Part shown: one piece after another, positions 38,345 through 48,760 of the stretch
How positions within the stretch are numbered: the first letter of the stretch is position 1
Layout: each line of letters opens with the position of its first letter
Assembly: GCA_038025085.1 (NCBI GenBank)
Contig: CM076141.1
Span: 10,852,001-10,916,000 of the forward strand
Reading direction: 5' to 3'
DNA: 64,000 bases
From: Tetragonia tetragonoides
Lineage: Eukaryota; Streptophyta; Magnoliopsida; Caryophyllales; Aizoaceae
Program-made: the position numbers and the translations under genes
Notes under the pieces: model-generated
Told to the model about the DNA's origin: nothing
Seen by the model: the letters and a program-made list of their open reading frames with translations, nothing else
The model's database searches: none

Positions 38345-39186
38345 ATGACCAAAACCACTGACGAGAAGTTTGATGAGATCATGAGCAATTTGGAAAGGAT
38401 GCGACTCAAGGTTGAGGATTTGGAAAGAAAGAAAGGGGATGAAGTAAGAATCCTCTCTAACTCCAACACTAAAGAGGATGAGCAAGTCACTAAGCTCAAA
38501 AAGATTGACTCTATGGCCAACTACAATCCTGATGATGGTAAGGTAAACCCCAAAGTCAAGGGCAAGCTTCCAGCCAAGTTCTCCATGCCCGAGGTTCCGA
38601 CCTTCACTAGAACTGATGATCCACAAAATCACCTCAAGGCCTTCACTACTGCCATGGGTTTGAGAGGAATTGACAAAAGTATCTACATACACTTGTTCCC
38701 ACAGACTCTTGATGCCTTGATTCGTCGTTGGTTCTACACCTTGAATTTGGAAAACTACCATACTTGGTCAGAGTTCACTATAATCTTCCTTGCACGCTAC
38801 AAGGAAAATGTTGTCCTCTCTATGACCCTTCGAGAATTAGAGATCACCAAGGAAAAGATGAGGGGTTCCTTGCCTTCCTTCAACGTTGGAGGCTAAAGGT
38901 GACCAAACTGGTTGAGAAACCTACGCAAAGTGATCAAATCCGCCAATTCATCAAGAATCTGCAACCTGCTTACGGAGAACGCCTCCTATACAAAGCAATT
39001 GGCTCCTACAACCGGCTCTATGATGTGGGTATCTTGATTGACGATAATATCTACTGTCAATACCACCGGGTGTTTGGCCACCGCACGGATGAGTGCATCC
39101 GCCCGCAAGATAATATACAGGAAATCATAGACAGCGGAGAGATTTCGCCACCTCTGAAAGAAGAAGATGATACCTACGGAGCCTGA
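38345..39186 (+). pseudogene. Tat-like gag, frameshifted
   Basis: The first frame (38345-38896) starts MTKTTDEKFDEIMSNLERM with a short coiled coil. It then carries the gypsy gag block FTRTDDPQNHLKAF and ...FLARYKENV. Around 38,870 the frame changes, and the match continues in the next frame through FLQRWRLKVTKLVEKP, YDVGILIDD and CQYHRVFGHRTDEC to a stop at 39184-39186. YCQYHRVFGHRTDEC resembles the gypsy gag zinc-knuckle-like CDYHRDYGHTTEDC motif. No protease or reverse transcriptase follows. Confidence 0.85.
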
Positions 39187-39599
39187 AACTAGTTGGCTAC
39201 CAGCAAAAGCTAGAGGAATCAAGTCTGAGTCCCCAAGTTTTGTCGAATTAGGATCTCAGCTAAATCTTTAGGTTGAGTCTTGAACGGGGGTGTTCCCCTT
39301 TTACTTTTCTTTCTAATTCTAGTTTCTTTTTGACGGGAATTAGAGATCCTCTTCTCTAAAGTCATGTGTGCTTATCTTTTGTTGCAAATCAATAAAAGTT
39401 CCTCTTGCTCATTTCTTTCTTTGTTTGGCTATTGATAAAGCCAATGAACTCAAAGTTGCACAAATCATTAATTAATCAATTTAAGCAATGTAAGTAAACT
39501 TCGCAAAGCAAGAATGCAAATTATCTCTTTTACAGGAATTTGAGTAGCTGAACTCTCTCAACGATGCCACTCCACAAGAAGAAGCGAGCCCGCTTTCTG
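39187..39599 (+). other. Junction where protease, reverse transcriptase and RNase H are missing
   Basis: In a complete gypsy element about 2-3 kb of pol would lie here. Only ~410 bp of T-rich non-coding sequence is present between gag and the integrase N-terminal part. Confidence 0.75.
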
Positions 39600-40891
39600 C
39601 AACAATCTCGACACGGATCTGACCCTGGCTCTGATCGAAGAAGATTCTTGGTACCAAGACGTCTTCAACTATATCACCAAAGGAATATACCCTCAAGACA
39701 CGCCAATAAGAGCTCAACGGGCCATCCATCTCTTAGCGGCACAATACATAGAATACAAGGGTATTCTATACAAGTCCCACAACGGGGTCAACCTCAGATG
39801 TGTAAACTCCGAAGAAGCCGCAGAGATCATGGACGAGGTACACAATGGTGTGTGCGGACCACACATGAATGGTCGAATTCTCTCTAGAAAGGTCCTACGA
39901 CTGGGATACTACTCAACCACTATGGAAAGGGATTGTTACGACTATGTCAAGAAATGCAAGAAGTGTCAGATATATGCCAACCTGCAGCATATGCCACCCT
40001 CAATGCTCCACAACTTCACATCCCCTTGGCCATTTCCCGCGTGGGGAATAGATATCATCGGTAAAATTACCCCAAAAGGCTCGGGAGGACATGAGTACAT
40101 CCTATAGTAGCCATAGACTATTTTACGAAATGGGTTGAAGCCCAATCCTATGTCGTCCTCACCTCCAAACAAGTGTCCAAATTCATAAGGAACAACATCA
40201 TATGCCGATACGGCGTTCCGTATGAAATTATTAGTGACCATGGATCCCATTTCAAAGCCAAAACAGCCACCCTTCTAAAGAACTATAAATCCAGCACCAC
40301 AAATCATCCCCTTACCGTCCCCAAACCAACGGCGCAGTTGAAGCCGCCAACAAAAACCTCAAGACTATCATTGAAAAGATGATAGAAAACTACAAAGATT
40401 GGCCCATAAAACTCCCATTTGCCCTTTGGGGATACAGTACATCCATAAGATCCTCCACAAGAGCGACACCTTATTCCCTGGTCTACGGAATGGAAGCAGT
40501 GCTACCCATAGAAGTCCAACTACCCTCCATGTGCATAGCCTTAGAGGGTGAAATTCCCGAAACCCAATGGTTACAAGCCCGTTACGAGGAACTCATGTTC
40601 ACAGATGAAAGACGCCTACGGGCCCTAGACCACTCCCACATGTACCAACAACGCATGGCAAGAGCATTCAAGAAAAAGGTTCGACCTCGAAATCTGAAGG
40701 AAGGAGACTTAGTTTGGAAAGAATTGCGTGCCCCAGTTACAAACCCCAGAGGCAAGTTTCGACCCAATTGGTCCGGTCCGTTCATCATTAAAGACATCTT
40801 ATCAGTAGACGCAATCCGACTCATGGACATAGATGGCATCGAGTTTAGTCAGCTCACCAACTTGGACCAACTGAAAAAGTGTTACGACTAA
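39600..40891 (+). pseudogene. Tat-like integrase, frameshifted
   Basis: N-terminal zinc-binding region: HNGVCGPHMNGR followed by CYDYVKKCKKCQ (39841-39969). Catalytic core: WGIDIIGKI, SDHGSHF and NGAVEAANKNL supply the D, D and E. The C-terminal part has LVYGMEAVLPIEVQLPS and a terminal GPFIIKDILSVDAIRL chromodomain-less tail ending LDQLKKCYD. The frame breaks after EYIL at about 40,105, where TAG TAG is read unless the frame shifts, and again near 40,300-40,330. The stop is at 40889-40891. Confidence 0.9.
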
Positions 40892-41188
40892 AAATAAAAA
40901 ATAAAAAAAAGAGACGTACACAAATTGAACGAACTACGCTGGCCTGATTCCACACTGGATACGTAGGTAACCCTTTTAAGAGGCCCGGCCAAAATCAATC
41001 CAAAATTCCATTGTACTCATTCAAAAGGGATAATCTTTATTCAAACTGAGCGAATAAGCTTACATTGCAAAAAATTAAACTTCCTAAGGTAAAAAAAAAA
41101 AAAAGTGCAACTACGAGGGTTTAAGCTAAACAAATTCCTATTACTTTTTTTAAAAAAAAAACTAGACTTGCTTTCTAAGAAAACTACT

Positions 41189-42091
41189 TTAATCCTTCTT
41201 CCCTTTAGAAGGCTTCATTGAAGAGTTCTTCTTTGAAGGACCCTGGCTTGAGGACGACCTATGATCGCTTCCTTATGCTGGGGGCTTGCCTCTTTTCAGT
41301 ACGTGGTAGCCTTCAGCGAATTCGGTGGTCAGAGCCACGGTAGGCGATCTCGTAGTCTCCTGACGAGGGATAACCTGTTTCAACCCATATTGTCTCATAA
41401 CCCTAGAAGGAAAGAAGAAAGTACTCCTGTACAGACCCACTATGGTAGTATGAGGGATAAATTTATCAAAAGCCACTAAAGAGGTCAAGCTCCACCAGGT
41501 CACATGCCAATGGATAACAGGTCCTGCACGGAAAAAGGCATCCCATTCAGCAAGAGTCTTTTCACCATATAGCCTTTTCCTAACCAAGAAGCTAGCAGCG
41601 GTATAAGTTTTCTTTGACCGGGCTCGAGGGGTGCGAGCTATCATCTTCTCTGGTGACTCTATCAACCTTAGATGCTCACATAACCAGATTTGAAGCAGCA
41701 GGGGGCTGCCAAAAAAAGCTTCGTGAGGTGAGATTTTCAACCTATCAAGCCCTATAATAGTTTCCCCTACAACCAGATGCAAAGGAGAGTGCCCTTCAGC
41801 CATTTGATTCACCACTCGCAACAACGAGGCTCTACCCAAATTGGAAGACTCTGCATTAGCAAATAGTAGGCAGTTTAACAGGCAAAGTACGAAAGCCTGT
41901 CGGCGACACCGTGTAAATACTGCATCCTTTTCAGAAGAAATAGCAAACTTTTCACAGAGTTGAACTAAGTCCACATCGACACCAAGAATCATGCTTTTGG
42001 CTTCTGCAGATGACAAGCCTAGGGATATCCTGAACTGACTACTAAAACCGTCTCTCAAATAAGGCACAGCTGGGGGAAGAACGTCAGACAT
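41189..42091 (-). CDS. Antisense ORF of the Tat-like element, 272 codons plus a tail after one stop
   Basis: It starts MSDVLPPAVPYLRDGF at 42091 and is open to TAA at 41273-41275. The same frame continues for 27 more codons after that stop (GSDHRSSSSQ..KPSKGKKD) to a second TAA at 41189-41191. The natural C-terminus was therefore probably a Ser/Lys-rich tail and the first stop is likely a mutation. The pattern (AFVLCLLNCLLF, SPLLLQIWLCEHL, HWHVTWWSL, TIVGLYRSTFFFPSRVMRQY) recalls uncharacterised plant transposon proteins of the DUF7745/plant-mobile-domain type; function is unknown. A TATA-like CCTATAAATAGG lies upstream at 42377-42388 (minus strand). Confidence 0.7.
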
Positions 42092-42376
42092 ATTAGTAAT
42101 TAAACAAATTCTTCAACTAGAGGGCATAATTCAGAATTAGCGAAACGGAAAACGTGCAAGTCGGGGTACCAATAATTCAGAGCAGATCGAAGGGTTGGTC
42201 TTAAGGCCAATAAGGTAGAGACATGGAACGGAGCCAGTTCAAGTTTATCTTCTATGGTCAGATTTTTGCATCAGGCATCGAACAGGTTTTCAAAGGATTT
42301 CACCATGGTAGAAGCTTTGGGAAATTTGAGAGAGCTAAAGTATGAAAAGTGATACAACATCAAGCATCCCGTAAAT

Positions 42377-42388
42377 CCTATTTATAGG
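42377..42388 (-). promoter_or_regulatory. Candidate TATA box of the 272-codon antisense ORF
   Basis: Minus-strand CCTATAAATAGG lies about 290 bp before the ATG and about 50 bp downstream of a palindrome array. It is itself nearly palindromic. Confidence 0.6.
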
Positions 42389-42440
42389 CAAAAAACCGGG
42401 TCAAAAGAAGTCAAAAACCCGCGAAAAAGCCCAAACCAGA

Positions 42441-42526
42441 GCCGTCAGCGGCTCTGGCCAGGGCCGCTAGCGGCTGTGACCAGCGCCGCTAGCGGCCCTC
42501 ACCTTCAGCCCAGCGCCACTAGCAGC
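42441..42526. promoter_or_regulatory. Palindrome array A (GCCGCTAGCGGC type, 22/22/30-bp phase)
   Basis: Four copies of GCCGCTAGCGGC or variants are centred at 42445-48, 42467-70, 42489-92 and 42519-22. Spacing is exactly 22, 22 and 30 bp. It lies just upstream of the TATA box of the 272-codon antisense ORF. Confidence 0.85.
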
Positions 42527-42913
42527 CCTGACCCTGGCCCAGTTAATTTTTCTCATGTCGCTCCAGCCCGCCCACTTGGTCACTTCCGCTCAGTTTAAGC
42601 CCAATTTTTTATACGCACAACGGAATTACAAAGCCAGAGACTCTCTTAGTTTTATCTTTTCTATTTTCTTTTTATTTATTTATTATTTTTTTAGGGGGTA
42701 TAATATGTGTAATTTTTGCTTTTTCTTGCAATTTTTACCTTTTTCCTTATTTTATTCCCTAAATTATGGCCTACTCCCTACTGCATAATACATTGCATAC
42801 TTAGAGATCAGACGGGCATAATCGAGTCATCATAGCATACATATCATATAAAATGCATAAAAACAGGAGTTCAAAATTTCAAGGCCAATGTTTACAAAAT
42901 GGTCCTACATCGC

Positions 42914-45713
42914 TCAACCGGAGTTGTCATCGCCATTGCTGTCAGCCTCATCATCAACGGACGGTCCCTGGCCATAGTTCCCAATCGAATAATGGAAGGA
43001 GCTCTGAGTACTAAACGAGCTATAAATGGGCCTGCTGTTGTTAGGCCTCATATCCCGTCTATCATATGCTGGTACATGCATGGAGGTACCTGCCGGAAAC
43101 CCCGCTGCGAAGAAGCTCTCGGTGGCTTGACTGGCAAAGTCCATAGTCACATCCTTGATACGAAGGCCCAGTATGAGGCACATCCCATCTAGGGGCGTTC
43201 GCCCAACCTCCAGCCATGGGGGTAACAGTAGGCCTACTACCGAAGGAAGGCTGAAAACCCGCTGGAGAAAACATCTCAGGCACGGGATTGTGTGGCACAG
43301 AAGGTTCAGACGCCTCATCAACAGGAGGCCTGGTCACATCTACGGGAGGTGAACGAGCAATAGACGACCTGATCGCCGAAGAGACCCTCGCAGCAGAAGA
43401 ATGTCGAGGTCCCACTGAAGACTAAGACTGCGACATCTTCAAACAATCAAGATCGAGATGTTAAGTTAAGCCCTTCACTTAGCTAAACAAAGGATAACAG
43501 TCTAGTTACATCAACATTCCTAAACCGGGAACTCTTCCCTTCGCCCATCACCCGACTATAGCCTTTTTTCAACAGGTGGATGAATTTGAAAACTTGAGAG
43601 GTCTGCTCCCGGTTCAGCTACAAGAAGAAACAAAAAATAGAGTCAGCATTCAAAAGCAAACACAAAACACAAGAAGGGTTGAAAAAGACTTACCCCCGTA
43701 CAACCATCAGGCAAGGGTAAGCCCTCCACGGCCTCTCCATCAACAGTATGTAGAAGGAATTCCTCTACTATACGTCCCTCACTCTCACCAATGTACCTTT
43801 CCTCATTGCTCGACAAGGTCACGCTTGGGGGCTGGCCCCGAGGAACTCTGGAATGGGACCTCCTGGGACCCGGCCCCGAGTAGCCAAACGATCCGCCTAC
43901 AAGACACAAAAGTCAGTATATTACGCATATAGCTGAAAAGGGCACAAATAAAAGTCTTACCTCAGAAGTGAGGTCCGGCATTAGACGACCCAAGCAATAG
44001 GCCAGGTACACAGCCGTACGATCCAAGTCAGCGATCTCCGACTCAATAAACTCCGTGGACGCCACACCACGAGCCACGACCCCTAAGTCTTCCACACTCA
44101 GGCTGCGCAGGTAGAACATGGTCATAGGAGGATTCTCCGGCACCAAATGACCACCCAAGGCGGGATAGACCAGCCGAGTCAAGCGGTCCCCTAAGTACCA
44201 CACAGAGACAAATGGCCCCTCAAAGACCACCCGCAAGGAAGATACCCTTAAAAGACTCGACGGTAATATGGGGCGAAACCCCGGGAATACCATCGAAGGC
44301 AGTCCACGACACCTGCAGATTACCAGATCAAAGTTCATTCACTCCAAATGAATCAAAAAAAATATACGTCAGCAAATCAAAGGCAACGTACCTCAGACGC
44401 AGCATGACTCTCAAAGGTAGCCCAAAAATACTCCAAAGAGGTAAATGGGTGGTTATCTCTACCAATCCAACGTGAACCTAGTGAAAACATCCTCAAACCA
44501 GGACGATGAGGACCAAAAGCGGAAAAATACTCAAAAAACCAGAGCTGCCATACAAGCAAAAAAATGATAAGCTGCAATTCTCCTGAAAAGCATGCATGTG
44601 CAAAGGAAAAAGGAAATATATGTGTCTACCTCCAGTATCTTCCACGGGCCCGGGATAGACACCCTCTCACTCAACAGCCTAGGCCTACAAGCATGGCGGC
44701 ACCATCTCACCAAGGTAGCATATGCAGGAGCACCGAAGTCGTACTCATGGACCTTGGACAAATCCTCCAAACATGTCAAGAAGCCAACCTGACATACACT
44801 CTTCTTCTGAGCGAAAATGGTCGACCCCAACAAGCAAGATAGGAAAATACGGGCCCTCTACTCCTCAGTAAGCCCCTGCTCCGACAACGCAACCCATAAC
44901 CTCGGCAAGGAAATCCGGCCATCCCTAAAATGGGCGGACACAGGCCCGTAGAGCTCAAGTAACCTGTCACTCTGCCGATGGTAACACACGTCGTACTGTA
45001 TACGACGCCCTCTAAAGGATAAACCCGTCAGCACAGCAAACTGGTAAGGAGTGGGAAACATCTCCCCAACAGGCGTATGGAAAGTGTTCGTAGTATCCTA
45101 GAACCTCTCCAATAATCCCCGAGCAATAATCCTGGTATCCCTAGAGTGACAAGCCGGGATAACAGTCAAGAAGTGCCCAAAACCTGCACCCAGCACTATA
45201 TCCCTAGCTCCCACCGAAAATGTCTCCAACATCATGGCCCAATGGGAAGTAGACCAATGAGCCTGCAACAAAACACCAATACCCTAGCCAACAAACAAAA
45301 TTTTCTCAACACCCCATATACTAAAAATACAGCCAAAATAATTCCACACAAATTATATACAGCTGACCACCAATCCAGTACAAGTCCCAATTTGTTCGTG
45401 TGCCGAAGCACTAACAGTTCAAATATTTAATTCAAAAAAAAAGTATATACTGAACAAAACCAAAAAAGGAGAGAGTCAGAAAACATACCAACTCAAGGTT
45501 AGATAGATGACTCTGCCTGTCCAGTGGCAAAATACTGCGGTCCCAAACCCTAGCCGGACGCCAGTCCACCCGCATGAACGAGTCCTAGTATAAACACGCC
45601 CCGTCTGCATGACGAGCCGAAGGCGTACTAGTGGAAGGAAGCCCAGTACGAAAAAGGTCCTGGTTCTCCTCCTCCTCACCCATGGGACGTTTTCCTTTGT
45701 CTTTGGGAGCCAT
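42914..45713 (-). pseudogene. Antisense spliced gene, plant mobile domain-like, broken
   Basis: Proposed minus-strand exons: 45713-45489, 45262-44640, 44544-44392, 44312-43961, 43896-43694, and a last exon ending at 42914. A 5'UTR intron is at 45877-45738 (GTAAGT..TTGTAG). Exon 1 begins MAPKDKGKRPMGEEEEN, a possible nuclear signal. Exon 2 reads SHWAMMLETF, DTTNTFHTPVGEM and YQFAVLTGLSFRGRRIQYD, the recognisable N-terminal pattern of plant mobile domain proteins. The C-terminus is acidic (DDEADSNGDDNSG). Breaks include TAG in exon 1 (near 45,590), TAG in exon 2 before DTTNTF, another after SEQGLTEE, and frame changes in exons 5-6. Splice sites are mostly canonical, and the function of the family is unknown. 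Confidence 0.72.
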
Positions 45714-45999
45714 GGAAGAAAAATGAAGTTTCTCTCTCTACAAGTGAAAAATTAAAAAATTTAGATTCGCAAGAAAAAAGCACTCATTCAACAATGCAAG
45801 CCAAAATTCATCAACTAGGCGGAAAAATAAGCAAGTTCAAGACAAAAGTCGAATAATTTGGTCAAGAATTGACTTACCTCAAGGAAGTTGAAGCACTCAA
45901 CAATGGTGTTGCTCGACAATGGCTCTCGACAAAGTAGAGAAGAAGGAAGTGAAATGCGAAAAAAATTCGCTTGAAGCTAACTTATTCTGCTCAAGACGA

Positions 46000-46065
46000 G
46001 CGCCGCTAGCGGCGCTCATGAGAGTCGTTAGCGGCCCTCATCGAGAGCCCACCGCCGCTAGTGGC
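46000..46065. promoter_or_regulatory. Palindrome array B (22/30-bp phase)
   Basis: Three palindromes are centred at 46006-09, 46028-31 and 46058-61, with spacing 22 and 30 bp. This repeats the last three steps of array A. It lies about 290 bp before the ATG of the spliced antisense gene and about 120 bp upstream of its 5'UTR intron donor. Confidence 0.85.
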
Positions 46066-46383
46066 CTTGCCAGGCCTGCACGCGCGGGCCCCCACCTGCT
46101 GTCCCATGACTTTTTCCAGCCAAGAAGTCATTACTCCAGTTCGTTCGCGGCAAACATCAGTACCAAGCGCGCGGGAGCGAGTCCCTTAGGCCCACAAATT
46201 CAAATTCAATAGTTGGCCCATCTTACGGTACCAATTATCTTCAGGTAAAGCTAACCCAATTATTTTTGCAGGTCCCAAATACTTGAGCCCGGATATATGC
46301 CGCAACGACATTTATCGCCCGGAGTGCCAACATTATTTTTAAGCCCGGTAGATCTGTCGGCCTTATAAAAGTCCCAAAAAATC

Positions 46384-46554
46384 CCAATGTCCCAAAGTCT
46401 CAATGTCCCATCAAATCCCAATGACCAAATATCCCAAAAATCCCAATGTCCCAAAGTCTCAATTCCCAAAAAATCCCAATGTCCCAAAGTCTCAATGCCC
46501 CAATGCCCCAATGTCTCAAACGTCCCAATGTCCCAATGTCCCGAAGTCTCAATG
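46384..46554. repeat. CCCAATGTCCCAAAGTCTCA tandem repeat
   Basis: Many variants of AATCCCAATGTCCCAAAG and CTCAATGCCCC follow each other in irregular order. It lies between the antisense genes and the 3' LTR, where Tat-lineage elements often carry tandem repeats. Confidence 0.85.
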
Positions 46555-46800
46555 TCACAAATTTGGGTCAGTCAATGATCGCTTAAGCTATTACGATTAA
46601 ACTGTCCTTCTACGATGTCACAAATTTGGGTCAGTCAATATCCGCTTAAGCTATTGCGGTTAAACTAACCTTATACGAGGTTACTTATTTTGAGTCAGTC
46701 AATGATTGCTTAAACTGTTGCAGTTATACCGTCCTTAGTTTTTTTATTATATGTTTCAGTCAATGATTGCTTAAGCTATTGCATTTAAACTGTTCATATG
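46555..46800. repeat. Four tandem copies of a 63-bp unit
   Basis: Units start near 46555, 46618, 46681 and about 46742. Shared core: GTCAGTCAATGATYGCTTAA followed by CTATTGC and TTAAACTGTCC. The first two copies are nearly identical and the last two more diverged. Confidence 0.88.
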
Positions 46801-46807
46801 TTTTAAC

Positions 46808-47066
46808 CATTTTACAACCGTCATTTTGATCGCGCTGTCTCGTTGACCTTTTCGTTTCTTGTGCAGGAACGGAATCTCGGCATCCGCCAAGTGGTGTTTA
46901 GTCACTGTTTTCTCAAAATAAAGCATTTATACTATTCACTCTCACTAGTGTTACTTCCCATTTTACAACCGTTATTTTTTTAATTGCGCTGTCTCGTCGA
47001 CTTTTTCGTTTCTCGTACAGGAACGGAATCTCAGCACCCACCGAGCGGTGTTTAGTCATTGTTTGT
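46808..47066. repeat. Two-copy repeat of ~105 bp, 151-bp period
   Basis: Copy 1 starts at 46808 and copy 2 at 46959. Both hold CATTTTACAACCGT, GCGCTGTCTCG, CAGGAACGGAATCTC and GCGGTGTTTAGTCA or close variants. A third, weaker copy may lie at 47,110-47,240. Confidence 0.8.
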
Positions 47067-47738
47067 CGAAGCATTCTACGTTGATCATTTTCAAAGTATT
47101 ACTAACTTTTTCATTCACTTTGAATACAGGTCCCCAGTAGACGTTTAGACCATCTACGAGCGGTGTTCTATCCTGCAAACCATAACCTTTATTTTTCTTG
47201 TGTTCACAGAGATAAAATCTTAGTACGCTACGAGCATGTCCCAACCCAGGTTTGTCTTCATATGCATACATACTGTTCACTCTCACACACCGTGTGCACA
47301 TCAGCATCTTGCATGTCGCCTTCGTAATACTTTAATCGTCGCTTTTACTCAAGCTCGATCAAAGTGGGAGCTTCTGTAGACGCCAAAAAAGCGTCTTCAG
47401 ATTTCTCCGCAAAAGCCCAATGATGAAAGGAGTAATTTATAAACTTGAACGCTTTTTTTGCTTTAATAAGTAAGGTAAGGTCTCAGGTTTTTCCTCGATC
47501 ACTCCTTTATTCCAGTCCCATTCAAAAGCCCCGTTCAAGAGCTTTCCAACGACTCCTCTCATGACTTTTTCCGACTTCCGGTCGCCAAGTTGCGAACAGG
47601 GGGTAGAACCATCTTTCACCGCCTAAGGGTAAAACGATCTTTTCATATTTTTCGGAATACAAAATTCATCCGGAAAAATAAAATAGACCATCCAGCTGGC
47701 TCATCACAGCTGTCAACGACCCTGTAATAAAATCCAGA

Positions 47739-47816
47739 GCCGCTAGCGGCTGTGACTTGAGTCGCTGGCGGCGCTCACCACAGCCGCTAGCGGCCCTGAC
47801 CTGAGCCGCTAGCGGC
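47739..47816. promoter_or_regulatory. Palindrome array C in the 3' LTR (22/22/22-bp phase)
   Basis: Four palindromes are centred at 47743-46, 47765-68, 47787-90 and 47809-12, each exactly 22 bp apart. Three are perfect GCCGCTAGCGGC. The array lies about 90 bp upstream of the LTR TATA box. Confidence 0.88.
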
Positions 47817-47903
47817 CCTGAACCAACTTCCAGGCCCAGTTATTTTTCAGCCCAAATTCGATTTTCGGCTCCTTTTCAGCTGTCCAACCCTACTTCCCAC
47901 GCC

Positions 47904-47911
47904 TATAAATA
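47904..47911 (+). promoter_or_regulatory. LTR TATA box
   Basis: TATAAATA in CACGCCTATAAATACAACCC lies in the middle of the 3' LTR, as expected for a U3 promoter. The 5' LTR lacks this segment. Confidence 0.8.
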
Positions 47912-48760
47912 CAACCCTCCTCCCTCAGTTCAAACCACACAGTCTACAATTGACACCCTCTATTCTCAGTAGTATTGACTCTGAGCTTCTCCCTCTTTCT
48001 TCCATAAACAATTCTATTCTATTCTCGGGAGTATTGACACCGAGCTTCCCCCTCCTTCTTTACTTGAGATCTTTCTTTACTATTCATTTGCTAAATAGCC
48101 TACAGTTCAGGTATTAACTCCTGAGGGCCCAAATTAAATTAATTGGTTAACTATTTATGTTCTAGTAGTCAAAATGTAGATATCATGCAAATCATGTCTT
48201 TTATTAATTCCTAAATATTGTCTTTCAATTCCAAGCATATCTAGTCGTTGTGAATCTCAACTTGCCAATCGAATGCATGTCTAAATAAGGGTCAATAATA
48301 AATGTTGTGATGCTTGTGATGAACCAATTAATAGTTTAAGTCTAGGTTGTTAATCCGGTTTGTGTGGGAATCATGTCTTTAAATTATTAAGCAAACTTGA
48401 GTTAGTAGAGACCGTCATATTACAGGCGAGTTGGGTGCCTAACACCTTCCCACCTCGTACCTTCGCCCCCGAACCCTTTATTCTTGGGTACTCATATGTT
48501 TTATATGAGCGGGAGTCTTTCTAAACACATGATCAGTTCACTTATCGCACTATTGGGTTTTCCCTTCGGATTGTCCCTTCGGTTTGTCCCTTCGATAAAA
48601 CGCCGATAGCAGATTTGTGACCTTTTTCATGATTTTTATTCAATTCAAGTCTTTTCAAAAACTTTTCTAACTCGACGGTTCCTTGAACTTATCTAAACCC
48701 CCAGCTTACAAATTTTCTATAAGGACACACTCCGTAGCATAGAAATCTCAGGTCCTTACA

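Larger units (their letters stand above)
36631..48760 (+). mobile_element. Tat-like Ty3/gypsy retrotransposon, 12.1 kb, non-autonomous, with antisense genes
   Basis: LTRs start TGTAGACGCCAAAAAAGCG and end GGTCCTTACA. The flanking duplication is ATAGT (36626-36630) and ATAGC (48761-48765). The primer site TGGCGACTTCAC is of the tRNA-Arg-like type used by Tat/Ogre elements. The order is 5' LTR, leader, gag, integrase, two antisense genes, tandem repeats and 3' LTR. Reverse transcriptase and RNase H are missing, so the element needed help in trans or lost them after insertion. Antisense ORFs between integrase and the 3' LTR are known in some Tat-lineage elements (for example gene23 of maize Grande). 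Confidence 0.93.
47375..48760 (+). repeat. Tat-like 3' LTR, full length 1,386 bp
   Basis: It starts TGTAGACGCC after the purine-rich AAAGTGGGAGC (47361-47371) and ends CCTTACA. It includes palindrome array C and a TATA box, both missing from the 5' LTR. Apart from the 945-bp gap the two LTRs are about 97% alike by eye. Confidence 0.93.

Noticed and set aside
45146..45430. Plus-strand ORFs of 92-97 codons in the region 44.5-46.2 kb
   Set aside because: They mirror the antisense spliced gene on the opposite strand and show no domain.
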